The notes under the pieces were generated by a model. The model saw nothing but the letters and a program-made list of their open reading frames with translations, searched no databases and had not been told where the DNA came from. A program made the translations under genes and the position numbers. Of a DNA stretch of 5,508 nt, positions 1-5,508 are shown piece by piece. Numbering within the stretch: the first letter of the stretch is position 1; each line of letters opens with the position of its first letter. Origin of the DNA: Candidatus Gallibacteroides avistercoris (lineage in GTDB: Bacteria; Bacteroidota; Bacteroidia; Bacteroidales; CHK158-818); assembly GCA_018714665.1 (NCBI GenBank), contig DVNA01000103.1, forward strand, positions 1 through 5,508, in the 5' to 3' direction.

Positions 1-5
1 ATAGT

Positions 6-437
6 ATGGCATCAACAATTACTCTAAAATGGAAAAACAATACGACGTTTGAATCCGTCATTGACGGACACAAGCTCTCCATCGACACATCGGTCGATAT
101 GGGAGGGAATGATGAAGGTCCCCGCCCGAAGGTTCTCATGCTACTTTCTCTGGCTGGATGCTCGGGATTAGACATCGCCTCCCTTTTCCACAAAATGCGA
201 GTAGTAGCCGACCGACTTGAAATTGAAGTCAGTGGAGAATTGTCTGATACTGTTCCCGCTATATATACTTCATTTCACATTGTTTATAGGGTATGGGGCA
301 AGGATGACGATCGGGATAAAATAATCAAAGCCATCCGATTGTCAGAAGAAAAATATTGCGGAGTAGCCGTCATGTACCGGAAAATCGGGGCAGTAACATA
401 CGACATCTTTATCAATGACAATAAAATATCCTTGTAA
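6..437 (+). CDS. OsmC/Ohr-family peroxiredoxin-like protein
   Basis: The product is a 143-residue cytosolic protein of the OsmC/Ohr fold, a family that reduces organic hydroperoxides with a reactive cysteine pair. Both family cysteines are visible: C52 in the helix motif LAGCSGLDIASL and C118 in SEEKYCGVAVM. The conserved GPRPKVLMLLSLAGC segment (residues 38-52) carries the arginine that normally sits by the peroxidatic cysteine. The usual Pro after the second cysteine (CPV) is Gly119 here. The ATG at 6 gives the normal family length (about 135-145 residues). The frame is open to the window's left edge, so a slightly longer N-terminus cannot be formally excluded. No promoter or ribosome binding site is visible in the five bases before the start. 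The gene converges on dnaJ, with a hairpin in the 57-bp gap. Family membership is secure; substrate and the OsmC versus Ohr subgroup are not decided by the sequence. Confidence 0.9.
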   Translation: MASTITLKWKNNTTFESVIDGHKLSIDTSVDMGGNDEGPRPKVLMLLSLAGCSGLDIASLFHKMRVVADRLEIEVSGELSDTVPAIYTSFHIVYRVWGKDDDRDKIIKAIRLSEEKYCGVAVMYRKIGAVTYDIFINDNKISL

Positions 438-482
438 CAAGACAAAGGGATGAAAAAAATTTTCCATCCCTTTGTCTTGTTA
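435..482. terminator. Perfect 18-bp hairpin between convergent osmC-like gene and dnaJ; probable bidirectional terminator
   Basis: Bases 435-452 (taacaagacaaagggatg) are the exact reverse complement of 465-482. The 12-base interior, 453-464, is a run of A followed by TTTTC, which can add four A:T pairs with one C bulged. The hairpin lies between two converging genes, and its left arm begins with the OsmC-family stop codon (435-437). The bases after the stem are A/T-rich but lack a clean T-run on either strand. It could therefore be a bidirectional terminator or a 3'-end stabilising hairpin. The inverted repeat is directly seen; the function is inferred from position. Confidence 0.75.
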
Positions 483-494
483 TTCACCATTTAT

Positions 495-1652
495 TTAATC
501 AAACATATGTCTCAACTTACTGAATATCCTGTCTTTTATAGAGGGTGTAGGTGTAAAACTAGATGATTTATTGAGTTTTTCTAGTGTCGCTTTCTCGTCT
601 GAGGTCAAAGATTCCGGGACATATACCGATACATTTACCAGCAAATCGCCCGTTCCGTAACGATTAACCGAAGGTAATCCTTTTCCCCTTAAACGGAGGA
701 CCTTCCCGGGCTGAGTACCTGGATCTATTTTGACTTTGGCCCGTCCATCAATAGTAGGAACCTCTACGCTTCCACCCAACGCCGCCGTAGGAAAGCTCAA
801 CAACAAATTATATATCAAGTCATTTTCATCTCTCAACAATTCGGGATGCGGTTCTTCTTCTATTACCACCAACAAATCGCCATTTACACCTCCATGCCTA
901 GCGGCATTTCCTTTTCCACTCATCGACAGTTGCATCCCCTCGGTCACTCCCGCCGGAATATTGATACTGATTACCTCCTCTTCCCGTAAAACACCTTCAC
1001 CGTTACATTCGGGACATTTTTTGGTAATAACATGCCCCTCGCCGTTACACGTAGGACAACTTGCCGTAGTCTGCATGGCTCCCAATATCGTCTGCTGAAT
1101 CTTGGTAACAACTCCACTTCCATGACACGTATTACACTCGGTATAGGCCGTTCCATGTTCTGCACCTGTTCCATTACAAGCTTTACAGCTTACATATTTC
1201 TTTACCTTGATTTTTTTCTCTACGCCTGTGGAAATCTCTTTTAAGGTCAATTTAACACGTACCCGCAAGTCTGAACCTCGATTGACATGCTGATGACGTC
1301 CGCTGCGAGAACTGCTGAATCCACCGAAACCTCCGAAATGTCCGCCAAAAATATCCCCGAAATGAGAAAATATATCTTCCATGGACATGCCGGATCCACC
1401 GTATGCTCCTGCTCCGGCACCGCCGCCTAAACCTTCATGTCCGAACTGATCGTAGCGTTGCCGCTTTTCTGGATTGCTCAATATGTCGTAAGCCTCTGCT
1501 GCCTCTTTGAACTTTTCTTCGGCTTCTTTATCTCCTGGATTCTTATCGGGATGATACTGTATGGCTTTCTTGCGATACGCCTTCTTTATCTCATCCTCGG
1601 TTGCATTCTTGGCAACTCCCAGCACTTCATAATAATCTCTTTTACTACTCAT
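495..1652 (-). CDS. dnaJ: Chaperone protein DnaJ (Hsp40), class I
   Basis: This is the co-chaperone that delivers unfolded clients to DnaK and stimulates its ATPase through the J domain. The 385-residue protein has the full class I layout. The J domain is at about 5-70, with the HPD tripeptide at 34-36. A Gly/Phe-rich linker follows at about 71-118, with two DIF motifs (93-95 and 100-102). The zinc-binding region has four CxxCxGxG repeats starting at C156, C173, C199 and C213. The substrate-binding C-terminal domains and dimerisation tail run to residue 385. All eight zinc-ligand cysteines are present and nothing is truncated. The start is 17 bp downstream of the grpE stop, so the two genes are almost certainly co-transcribed. 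No Shine-Dalgarno sequence precedes the ATG. dnaK is not in this window. Confidence 0.97.
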   Translation of the reverse strand: MSSKRDYYEVLGVAKNATEDEIKKAYRKKAIQYHPDKNPGDKEAEEKFKEAAEAYDILSNPEKRQRYDQFGHEGLGGGAGAGAYGGSGMSMEDIFSHFGDIFGGHFGGFGGFSSSRSGRHQHVNRGSDLRVRVKLTLKEISTGVEKKIKVKKYVSCKACNGTGAEHGTAYTECNTCHGSGVVTKIQQTILGAMQTTASCPTCNGEGHVITKKCPECNGEGVLREEEVISINIPAGVTEGMQLSMSGKGNAARHGGVNGDLLVVIEEEPHPELLRDENDLIYNLLLSFPTAALGGSVEVPTIDGRAKVKIDPGTQPGKVLRLRGKGLPSVNRYGTGDLLVNVSVYVPESLTSDEKATLEKLNKSSSFTPTPSIKDRIFSKLRHMFD

Positions 1653-1669
1653 CGAAGTAACATTTTAAA

Positions 1670-2269
1670 TTATTCACCGACAACAACTTTCGCATAACGG
1701 ATTACTTTATCGTTCAAAGTATATCCTTTTTGCACACAATCAATAATCTTTCCCTTTAAACTGGCATCTTCCACCGGGAAAGTAGTAACAGCCTCGTGAT
1801 ATTCGGTATCGAAGTCCTGCTTGTCCGTTTTGATCTCTTTCACACCATGTTGTTCCAGATAGGTCTTGAATTTACTGTAAATCAAGTTCATCCCTTCTTT
1901 TACAGCCTCTACATCCGAGGTTTCTGAAATAGACAAAAGTCCTCTCTCAAAATCATCGATAATCGGCAAAATATGCTTCATACAATCTTCTCCGCCATTT
2001 TTAAGCAATTCAGCTTTTTCCCGTAAAGTACGTTTACGATAATTGTCGAAATCGGCACGTGCCAACAAAACTTCGTGGTTTAATTTTTCTATCTTTTTCT
2101 TTAATTCTTCCACCTCTGCTGCCAGATTGTCAGTCTCGTCCGCACTATCTGTTTTAGATTGTCCTTTTTCTTGGTTTTCGGGTTCTTCCGAGGGGATTTC
2201 CAATTCAGGTTCTACTACCGATTGATTATTAACAGATTCCTCTTGCCCTTTTTTCTTTTCTTGACTCAT
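1670..2269 (-). CDS. grpE: GrpE, nucleotide exchange factor for DnaK
   Basis: GrpE is a homodimer that releases ADP from DnaK, completing the DnaK-DnaJ cycle. The 199-residue protein has a low-complexity, Glu/Gln/Ser-rich and probably disordered N-terminus (about 1-45). A long coiled coil follows (about 48-95) with the family motif ARADFDNYRKRTLREKAEL at 70-88. Then come the helical segment ILPIIDDFERGL (100-111) and the beta-domain signatures GVKEI (142-146), FDTEYHEAV (153-161) and VQKGYTLNDKVIRYAKVVV (179-197). The length is normal for the family. It is the first gene of a two-gene grpE-dnaJ unit. Upstream are the terminator of the ferritin-like gene and a short leader. I find no CIRCE element (the HrcA operator) in that leader. 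The ATG at 2269 is preceded by an A-rich stretch without a ribosome binding site, as is usual in Bacteroidota. Confidence 0.96.
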   Translation of the reverse strand: MSQEKKKGQEESVNNQSVVEPELEIPSEEPENQEKGQSKTDSADETDNLAAEVEELKKKIEKLNHEVLLARADFDNYRKRTLREKAELLKNGGEDCMKHILPIIDDFERGLLSISETSDVEAVKEGMNLIYSKFKTYLEQHGVKEIKTDKQDFDTEYHEAVTTFPVEDASLKGKIIDCVQKGYTLNDKVIRYAKVVVGE

Positions 2270-2319
2270 ATAGATGTTTTTTTTATTTCCTGTTCATCGT
2301 ATAATCACCGCATCTTTCA

Positions 2320-2351
2320 GCGACGTAGTTTTCTCTACTGATAGAAACAAA
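2320..2351 (-). promoter_or_regulatory. Weak candidate promoter of the grpE-dnaJ operon
   Basis: On the minus strand TTTG (2351-2348) is followed after 20 bases by TACGTCGC (2327-2320). This partly matches the Bacteroidota TTTG / TAnnTTTG promoter: the TA, one T and the central G agree, while the final TTTG is poor. The -33-like element falls inside the T-rich tail of the upstream terminator. If real, the 5' leader would be about 45 bases. The spacing fits but the -7 box is weak; an alternative sigma factor or another start in 2270-2346 is possible. Confidence 0.25.
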
Positions 2352-2384
2352 AATACTGCCAATGGGAAAAGGCAGTATTTTTGT
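2347..2384 (-). terminator. Rho-independent terminator of the ferritin-like gene
   Basis: Bases 2347-2360 and 2371-2384 form a perfect 14-bp inverted repeat around a 10-base loop. Read on the minus strand, the second arm is GGCAGTATTTTTGT and continues as TTTC, giving a T-rich tail directly after the GC-containing base of the stem. It lies 38 bp past the ferritin-like stop and about 80 bp before grpE, separating the two co-directional transcripts. Confidence 0.85.
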
Positions 2385-2422
2385 CACTTATTGGGCAACA
2401 AGACACACATTTTGTCAGTTCC

Positions 2423-2908
2423 TTATTTCTCGGGATTTAATTTATCATCTAACCAAACCAATCCAGCCCCATCCCCTACGCGTTTAAGGGTAACGATTAG
2501 TTGCGATATTTCTGCTTCATCGACTACTTGGCGGCGAACAAATTCCTGCAACAGGATTACCGTAGCATGATCGTTTTCTGTATTTGCAATATTCACCAAC
2601 ATATCGATTAGGTCTGTCATCCGCATCATGTGAACAAGGGCATATTCAAATATCTCGACCGGGGGGCCAAATTCCTGTGGTATATCTACAATATCACTTA
2701 CTGACAGTTTTGCTCCCTGGGATATACCGTATTCCATAAATCGAGAAGCCCGTTGTAACGCTTTTTCCCGTTGTTTACACATCCAAACAGCCAATCCAGG
2801 CAATCCTTCGGAGGACAACTGCAACGAGATGGAAAGATAAAACTGGGCAGACCACAGTTCTGCATTCATTTGCGCATTAACGGCTTCTTCCACTCTTTTC
2901 TTCAACAT
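2423..2908 (-). CDS. Ferritin-like protein with a degenerate ferroxidase centre
   Basis: The 161-residue protein aligns along its length with prokaryotic non-haem ferritins (usual length about 160-165). Shared landmarks are the helix A motif NAELWSAQFYLS (15-26), a short loop and helix B from about 35, P77 in the long loop, TENDHAT at 110-116, and the C-terminal GDGAGLVWLDDKL. The metal site is largely gone. In E. coli FtnA numbering, which matches without gaps, E17 and Q127 remain and E130 is Asp. The other ligand positions are K49, A50, R53, M94, R126 and V129, where active ferritins have Glu, Glu, His, Glu, Glu and Glu. The helix B stretch 45-56 is rich in Lys/Arg. Membership of the ferritin fold is clear; ferroxidase activity is unlikely. 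The ORF is intact, with a good promoter upstream and a terminator downstream, so it is probably expressed rather than a pseudogene. It may be a structural partner of an active ferritin, or do something other than iron storage; the sequence does not decide. Confidence 0.88.
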   Translation of the reverse strand: MLKKRVEEAVNAQMNAELWSAQFYLSISLQLSSEGLPGLAVWMCKQREKALQRASRFMEYGISQGAKLSVSDIVDIPQEFGPPVEIFEYALVHMMRMTDLIDMLVNIANTENDHATVILLQEFVRRQVVDEAEISQLIVTLKRVGDGAGLVWLDDKLNPEK

Positions 2909-2917
2909 AAACGTGTA

Positions 2918-2950
2918 TATAAATTAAAATCTTTCGGCTTTTAATTTATA
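2918..2950. promoter_or_regulatory. A/T-only inverted repeat upstream of the ferritin-like gene
   Basis: Bases 2918-2929 (tataaattaaaa) and 2939-2950 are perfect reverse complements, 12 bp each, around the 9-base spacer tctttcggc. The repeat begins 9 bases upstream of the ferritin-like start codon and lies just downstream of the candidate -7 box. It would therefore cover the transcription start and the leader. It could be an operator for a dimeric regulator or a weak RNA hairpin controlling translation. It has no T-run and so does not look like a terminator for ispE, and it does not resemble a Fur box. The repeat is seen; its role is inference. Confidence 0.45.
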
Positions 2951-2951
2951 A

Positions 2952-2982
2952 CAAATCTACCGTTGAAACGTTCATCTTAAAA
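2952..2982 (-). promoter_or_regulatory. Candidate promoter of the ferritin-like gene
   Basis: On the minus strand TAGATTTG (2959-2952) is a full match to the Bacteroidota -7 consensus TAnnTTTG. It is preceded, after a 19-base spacer, by TTTT (2982-2979) at the -33 position, where TTTG is expected. The upstream element overlaps the last codons and stop of ispE. Transcription would start about 35-40 bases before the ferritin-like ATG. Confidence 0.6.
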
Positions 2983-3795
2983 CATACACATTCCTTGCCA
3001 AACAAAATGCAAGCCCCAATTGGGCAAACAGACAGGAGGATTTTTAAAAATACCAAATACCGCTGCTCCCGAACCAGACATGGAGGCATAAACAGCTCCA
3101 CTCTTGTATAAAAGATCCTTGATTTCGCCTATTACCGGATGAAGTCGAAATATATTTTTCTCAAAATCATTAAACATCAATGTCTTCCACTCTTCAACCG
3201 GCTTCTGTATAATATCAGAAAGAGCGACCGACGGGATAGCCGGAGAAATACAAGAATAGGCCTCGGCTGTCGAAACCGATTCTTGTGGTTTTACCAATAC
3301 CAATGTATATCCTTTTAACGAAAACGATACCGGCTCAAATTCATTACCAATGCCTCTGGCCAATACCGGAACGTTGTATATGAAGAAAGGACAGTCCGCT
3401 CCCAGTTGAATGGCATATTGAGCCAAGTCTGCATCGGATAAAGAGAGTTGAAACATATCGTTCAACATTTTCAAGACAAATGCGGCATCTGACGACCCAC
3501 CTCCCAACCCGGCGCCAAAAGGAATCGCCTTATGTAATTTAATATCACAGACCGGAAGATCAAATCTATCGGCCAACAACCGGTAAGCCCTGTATACCAG
3601 GTTTTTTTCGAGAGGCCCCTCTATGGAAAAACCTGAAACAGCCAAATTCGTTTGTCCACAAGCTGACGGCAATATTTCAAGCGCATCACAAAGGGATACC
3701 GGATAAAAAACAGTTTCTATGTTATGGTAACCATCCGGACGTTTAGATACGATATTCAATCCTAAATTGATTTTTGCATTGGGAAATGTCAACAT
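2977..3795 (-). CDS. ispE: 4-diphosphocytidyl-2-C-methyl-D-erythritol kinase (IspE)
   Basis: IspE phosphorylates CDP-methylerythritol at the 2-hydroxyl using ATP, the fourth step of the MEP isoprenoid pathway, in the cytosol. The 272-residue protein shows the GHMP-kinase signatures in order. The N-terminal AKINLGL (7-13) holds the substrate-site Lys8, and RPDGYH (19-24) follows. The Gly-rich ATP loop PFGAGLGGGSSDAA is at 92-105. LGADCPFF (131-138) holds the expected catalytic base Asp134. The C-terminal GHMP motif YASMSGSGAAVFGIF is at 236-250. Length is close to the family norm and no key motif is missing. The gene is divergent from dnaB, and the ferritin-like gene follows 68 bp downstream on the same strand. 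No terminator is seen in that gap, so some readthrough into the ferritin-like gene is possible besides its own promoter. Confidence 0.96.
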   Translation of the reverse strand: MLTFPNAKINLGLNIVSKRPDGYHNIETVFYPVSLCDALEILPSACGQTNLAVSGFSIEGPLEKNLVYRAYRLLADRFDLPVCDIKLHKAIPFGAGLGGGSSDAAFVLKMLNDMFQLSLSDADLAQYAIQLGADCPFFIYNVPVLARGIGNEFEPVSFSLKGYTLVLVKPQESVSTAEAYSCISPAIPSVALSDIIQKPVEEWKTLMFNDFEKNIFRLHPVIGEIKDLLYKSGAVYASMSGSGAAVFGIFKNPPVCLPNWGLHFVWQGMCMF

Positions 3796-3827
3796 ATGAT
3801 ACTCTTGTAACTCAATTCTTCTTGCTA

Positions 3828-3835
3828 CAAAAATA
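3828..3835 (-). promoter_or_regulatory. Candidate -7 box of the ispE promoter
   Basis: On the minus strand TATTTTTG matches TAnnTTTG exactly, 32 bases upstream of the ispE start codon. No clear TTTG is found 19-21 bases further upstream (around 3855-3860), so the -33 element is poor or absent. The sequence is A/T-rich, which raises the chance of a fortuitous match. Confidence 0.45.
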
Positions 3836-3866
3836 AGAAAACACCATCATTTTTACTATTTATAGC

Positions 3867-3897
3867 TTGATTTTTCAAAGGGGGATGCGTACTTTTG
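3867..3897 (+). promoter_or_regulatory. Candidate promoter of dnaB
   Basis: TACTTTTG (3890-3897) matches the Bacteroidota -7 element TAnnTTTG exactly. TTGA (3867-3870) lies 19 bases upstream at the -33 position. The predicted leader is about 20 bases, ending in A-rich sequence before the ATG at 3924, with no Shine-Dalgarno motif. Confidence 0.65.
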
Positions 3898-3923
3898 TTA
3901 GTTGCAAACACAATAAATAAAGC

Positions 3924-5489
3924 ATGGAACCGAAACGAAATTACCGCAACAACAAACTCAATAATAGTACTCCTATTCCCGAATTCGGGAAATTACAACC
4001 ACAAGCTCCCGAATTGGAAGAGGCTGTATTAGGAGCTCTCATGCTTGAAAAAGATGCTTACTCGATTGTCAGCGACATATTAAAACCCGAGTGTTTCTAC
4101 GAACGGACCAACCAACTGATTTATTCGGCCATCGTCGATCTAGCCTCTCGTCAACAGCCGATAGATATGTTGACCGTAACGGAACAACTACGCAAACGGG
4201 GCGACCTGGAAGCTGTGGGGGGAGCCTATTTTATTACCGAACTTACCGGTCGTGTGGCATCAGCTGCCCATATTGAATTTCATGCACGCATCATCGCCCA
4301 GAAATATTTGGCAAGAGAGTTGATCCGTTTTTCTTCGGAAGTGCAAACCAAGGCCTTTGACGACACCAACGATGTGGATGATTTAATGGAGGAAGCCGAA
4401 GGTAAACTTTTTGAAATTTCCCAACGAAACGTAAAAAAGGATGTTACCCAGATCAATCCCATCATCAAAGAGGCTTTGGACAACCTGCAAATCGCCTCCA
4501 ACCGGAAAGATGGATTGAGCGGCCTGCAAACCGGATTCCACGCATTGGACAAAATAACCTCGGGATGGCAAAATTCCGATTTAGTCATCATTGCTGCTCG
4601 ACCGGCCATGGGAAAAACGGCATTTGTTCTCTCCATGGCAAAGAACATGGCCATAGACTATAATACTCCTGTTGCCGTTTTCTCGCTTGAAATGTCAAAT
4701 GTACAACTGGTCAACAGATTAATTATCAATACGTGCGAAATACCAGGGGAAAAAATCAAAAGTGGACAACTTACTACGGCAGAATGGGACCAACTCATGA
4801 CCAAAATAAAGGGATTATACGATGCTCCTATTTACATAGATGATACGCCCAGCCTGTCGGTATTTGAACTACGTACAAAAGCCAGAAGACTGGTTAGAGA
4901 GCATGGTATCAAGCTGATTATAATTGATTACCTGCAACTTATGAATGCCAGCGGGATGAATTTTGGAAGCCGCGAACAGGAAGTTAGTACAATATCCCGA
5001 TCTTTAAAAGGGCTTGCCAAAGAATTGAATATTCCTATCATCGCATTGTCTCAGCTGAATCGAGGAGTGGAAACCCGGCAAAAAGAGGACAAACGCCCTC
5101 AGTTAGCAGATTTAAGAGAATCCGGAGCTATTGAACAGGATGCAGACATGGTATGCTTTATTCATCGTCCCGAATACTATAAAATCACGGAAGATGAGAA
5201 GGGCAACTCATTGATAGGCGTTGCTGAAATCATCATAGCCAAACATCGAAATGGTGCGGTGGGTGATATCCGCTTAAATTTCAAAGGAGAATTCGCGCGT
5301 TTCCAAAACATGAATGAAGAGATGTTATTGACTCCTTCTTCCAAAGAAAATGTAACGATTTATAAATCGAAAATGTACGACGAGCCAGGCCCTTCCTCAT
5401 ATGGGCTACAAAATGCGGCATTCAATGCATTCAACAATACAGAAGATTTCTTACAAGGGAACAAATCTTCTGATCAACCTCCTTATTAG
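3924..5489 (+). CDS. dnaB: Replicative DNA helicase DnaB
   Basis: DnaB is the ring-shaped hexameric ATP-driven helicase that unwinds the fork ahead of the replisome and recruits primase. The 521-residue protein has a short Asn-rich lead (1-22), the helical N-terminal domain (about 25-127), a linker, and the RecA-like motor from about 195. Motor motifs are complete: Walker A ARPAMGKT (225-232), the catalytic Glu256 in FSLEM, Walker B IIIDYLQLM with Asp335, SQLNR (376-380), DLRESG (396-401) and KHRNG (440-444), which carries the probable arginine finger. The chain is longer than E. coli DnaB (471). The extra length is mainly the N-terminal lead and a 60-residue polar C-terminal tail (462-521) rich in Asn, Ser and Pro. 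There is no intein in the ATPase motifs. The start at 3924 fits a good promoter 27 bases upstream. The gene is divergent from ispE and nothing on its strand precedes it here. Confidence 0.97.
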   Translation: MEPKRNYRNNKLNNSTPIPEFGKLQPQAPELEEAVLGALMLEKDAYSIVSDILKPECFYERTNQLIYSAIVDLASRQQPIDMLTVTEQLRKRGDLEAVGGAYFITELTGRVASAAHIEFHARIIAQKYLARELIRFSSEVQTKAFDDTNDVDDLMEEAEGKLFEISQRNVKKDVTQINPIIKEALDNLQIASNRKDGLSGLQTGFHALDKITSGWQNSDLVIIAARPAMGKTAFVLSMAKNMAIDYNTPVAVFSLEMSNVQLVNRLIINTCEIPGEKIKSGQLTTAEWDQLMTKIKGLYDAPIYIDDTPSLSVFELRTKARRLVREHGIKLIIIDYLQLMNASGMNFGSREQEVSTISRSLKGLAKELNIPIIALSQLNRGVETRQKEDKRPQLADLRESGAIEQDADMVCFIHRPEYYKITEDEKGNSLIGVAEIIIAKHRNGAVGDIRLNFKGEFARFQNMNEEMLLTPSSKENVTIYKSKMYDEPGPSSYGLQNAAFNAFNNTEDFLQGNKSSDQPPY

Positions 5490-5508
5490 AAGAAGGTAAA
5501 AAAACAAT

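Noticed and set aside
730..1098. A 122-codon open frame on the plus strand
   Set aside because: It lies wholly opposite dnaJ, whose motifs are unambiguous. Its translation is low-complexity Ser/Pro/Thr-rich with no recognisable domain, as expected for an antisense shadow.
437..2405. The 9-mer aacaagaca occurs both in the 435-482 hairpin and near 2397
   Set aside because: Only nine bases are shared, with no matching flanks or structure at the second site; chance is sufficient.
2274..2570. A 98-codon plus-strand open frame across the ferritin-like/grpE gap
   Set aside because: Its second part is antisense to the ferritin-like gene and its first part runs through the terminator hairpin. The peptide has no recognisable features.
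4280..4654. A 124-codon open frame on the minus strand
   Set aside because: It is antisense to the DnaB linker and Walker A region, with no domain or promoter; a shadow of dnaB.
3924..5489. Possible intein or insertion in the long DnaB
   Set aside because: The Walker A, catalytic Glu, Walker B and later motifs are normally spaced and uninterrupted. The extra length is at the termini, mainly the polar C-terminal tail.
5490..5508. AGAAGG-like Shine-Dalgarno motif and A-rich run at the right edge
   Set aside because: It may lead into another gene beyond the window, but no start codon is inside it, and such motifs are not reliable in Bacteroidota.
1..5508. Search for CRISPR repeats, insertion sequences, tRNA or phage/defence genes
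   Set aside because: No repeated units, transposase motifs, cloverleaf-like sequence or defence domains were seen; the window is packed with core genes.

Overview
The window is a chromosomal core-gene segment of a member of the Bacteroidota, most likely the order Bacteroidales. Protein-level resemblance of DnaB, IspE, GrpE, DnaJ and the ferritin-like protein points there. So do the leaderless-looking starts (A/T-rich upstream sequence, almost no Shine-Dalgarno motifs) and three good matches to the Bacteroidota -7 promoter element TAnnTTTG. I see no mobile element, CRISPR array, tRNA, rRNA or long non-coding stretch; the largest gene-free gap is about 150 bp.

Layout, left to right: an OsmC/Ohr-family peroxidase-like gene (+, 6-437) converges on a grpE-dnaJ chaperone operon (-, 2269 to 495). 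A long perfect hairpin (435-482) lies between them. Upstream of grpE is a ferritin-fold gene (-, 2908-2423) with its own terminator (2347-2384) and a strong candidate promoter (2952-2982) that overlaps the end of ispE. ispE (-, 3795-2977, isoprenoid precursor synthesis) is divergent from dnaB (+, 3924-5489, replicative helicase). Back-to-back promoters lie in the 128-bp gap between these two genes.

The genes are mostly housekeeping and stress functions: peroxide detoxification, DnaK co-chaperones, an iron-storage-like protein, MEP-pathway isoprenoid synthesis and replication. Apart from grpE-dnaJ they do not obviously form one pathway.

The observation most worth following is the ferritin-like protein. 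Its ORF is intact and it keeps the ferritin backbone, but nearly every ferroxidase ligand is replaced, several by basic residues (E49K, E50A, H53R, E94M, E126R, E129V; only E17, Q127 and an acidic D130 remain). It looks like a catalytically dead ferritin paralogue with its own promoter, an A/T palindrome just upstream of its start codon, and a dedicated terminator.
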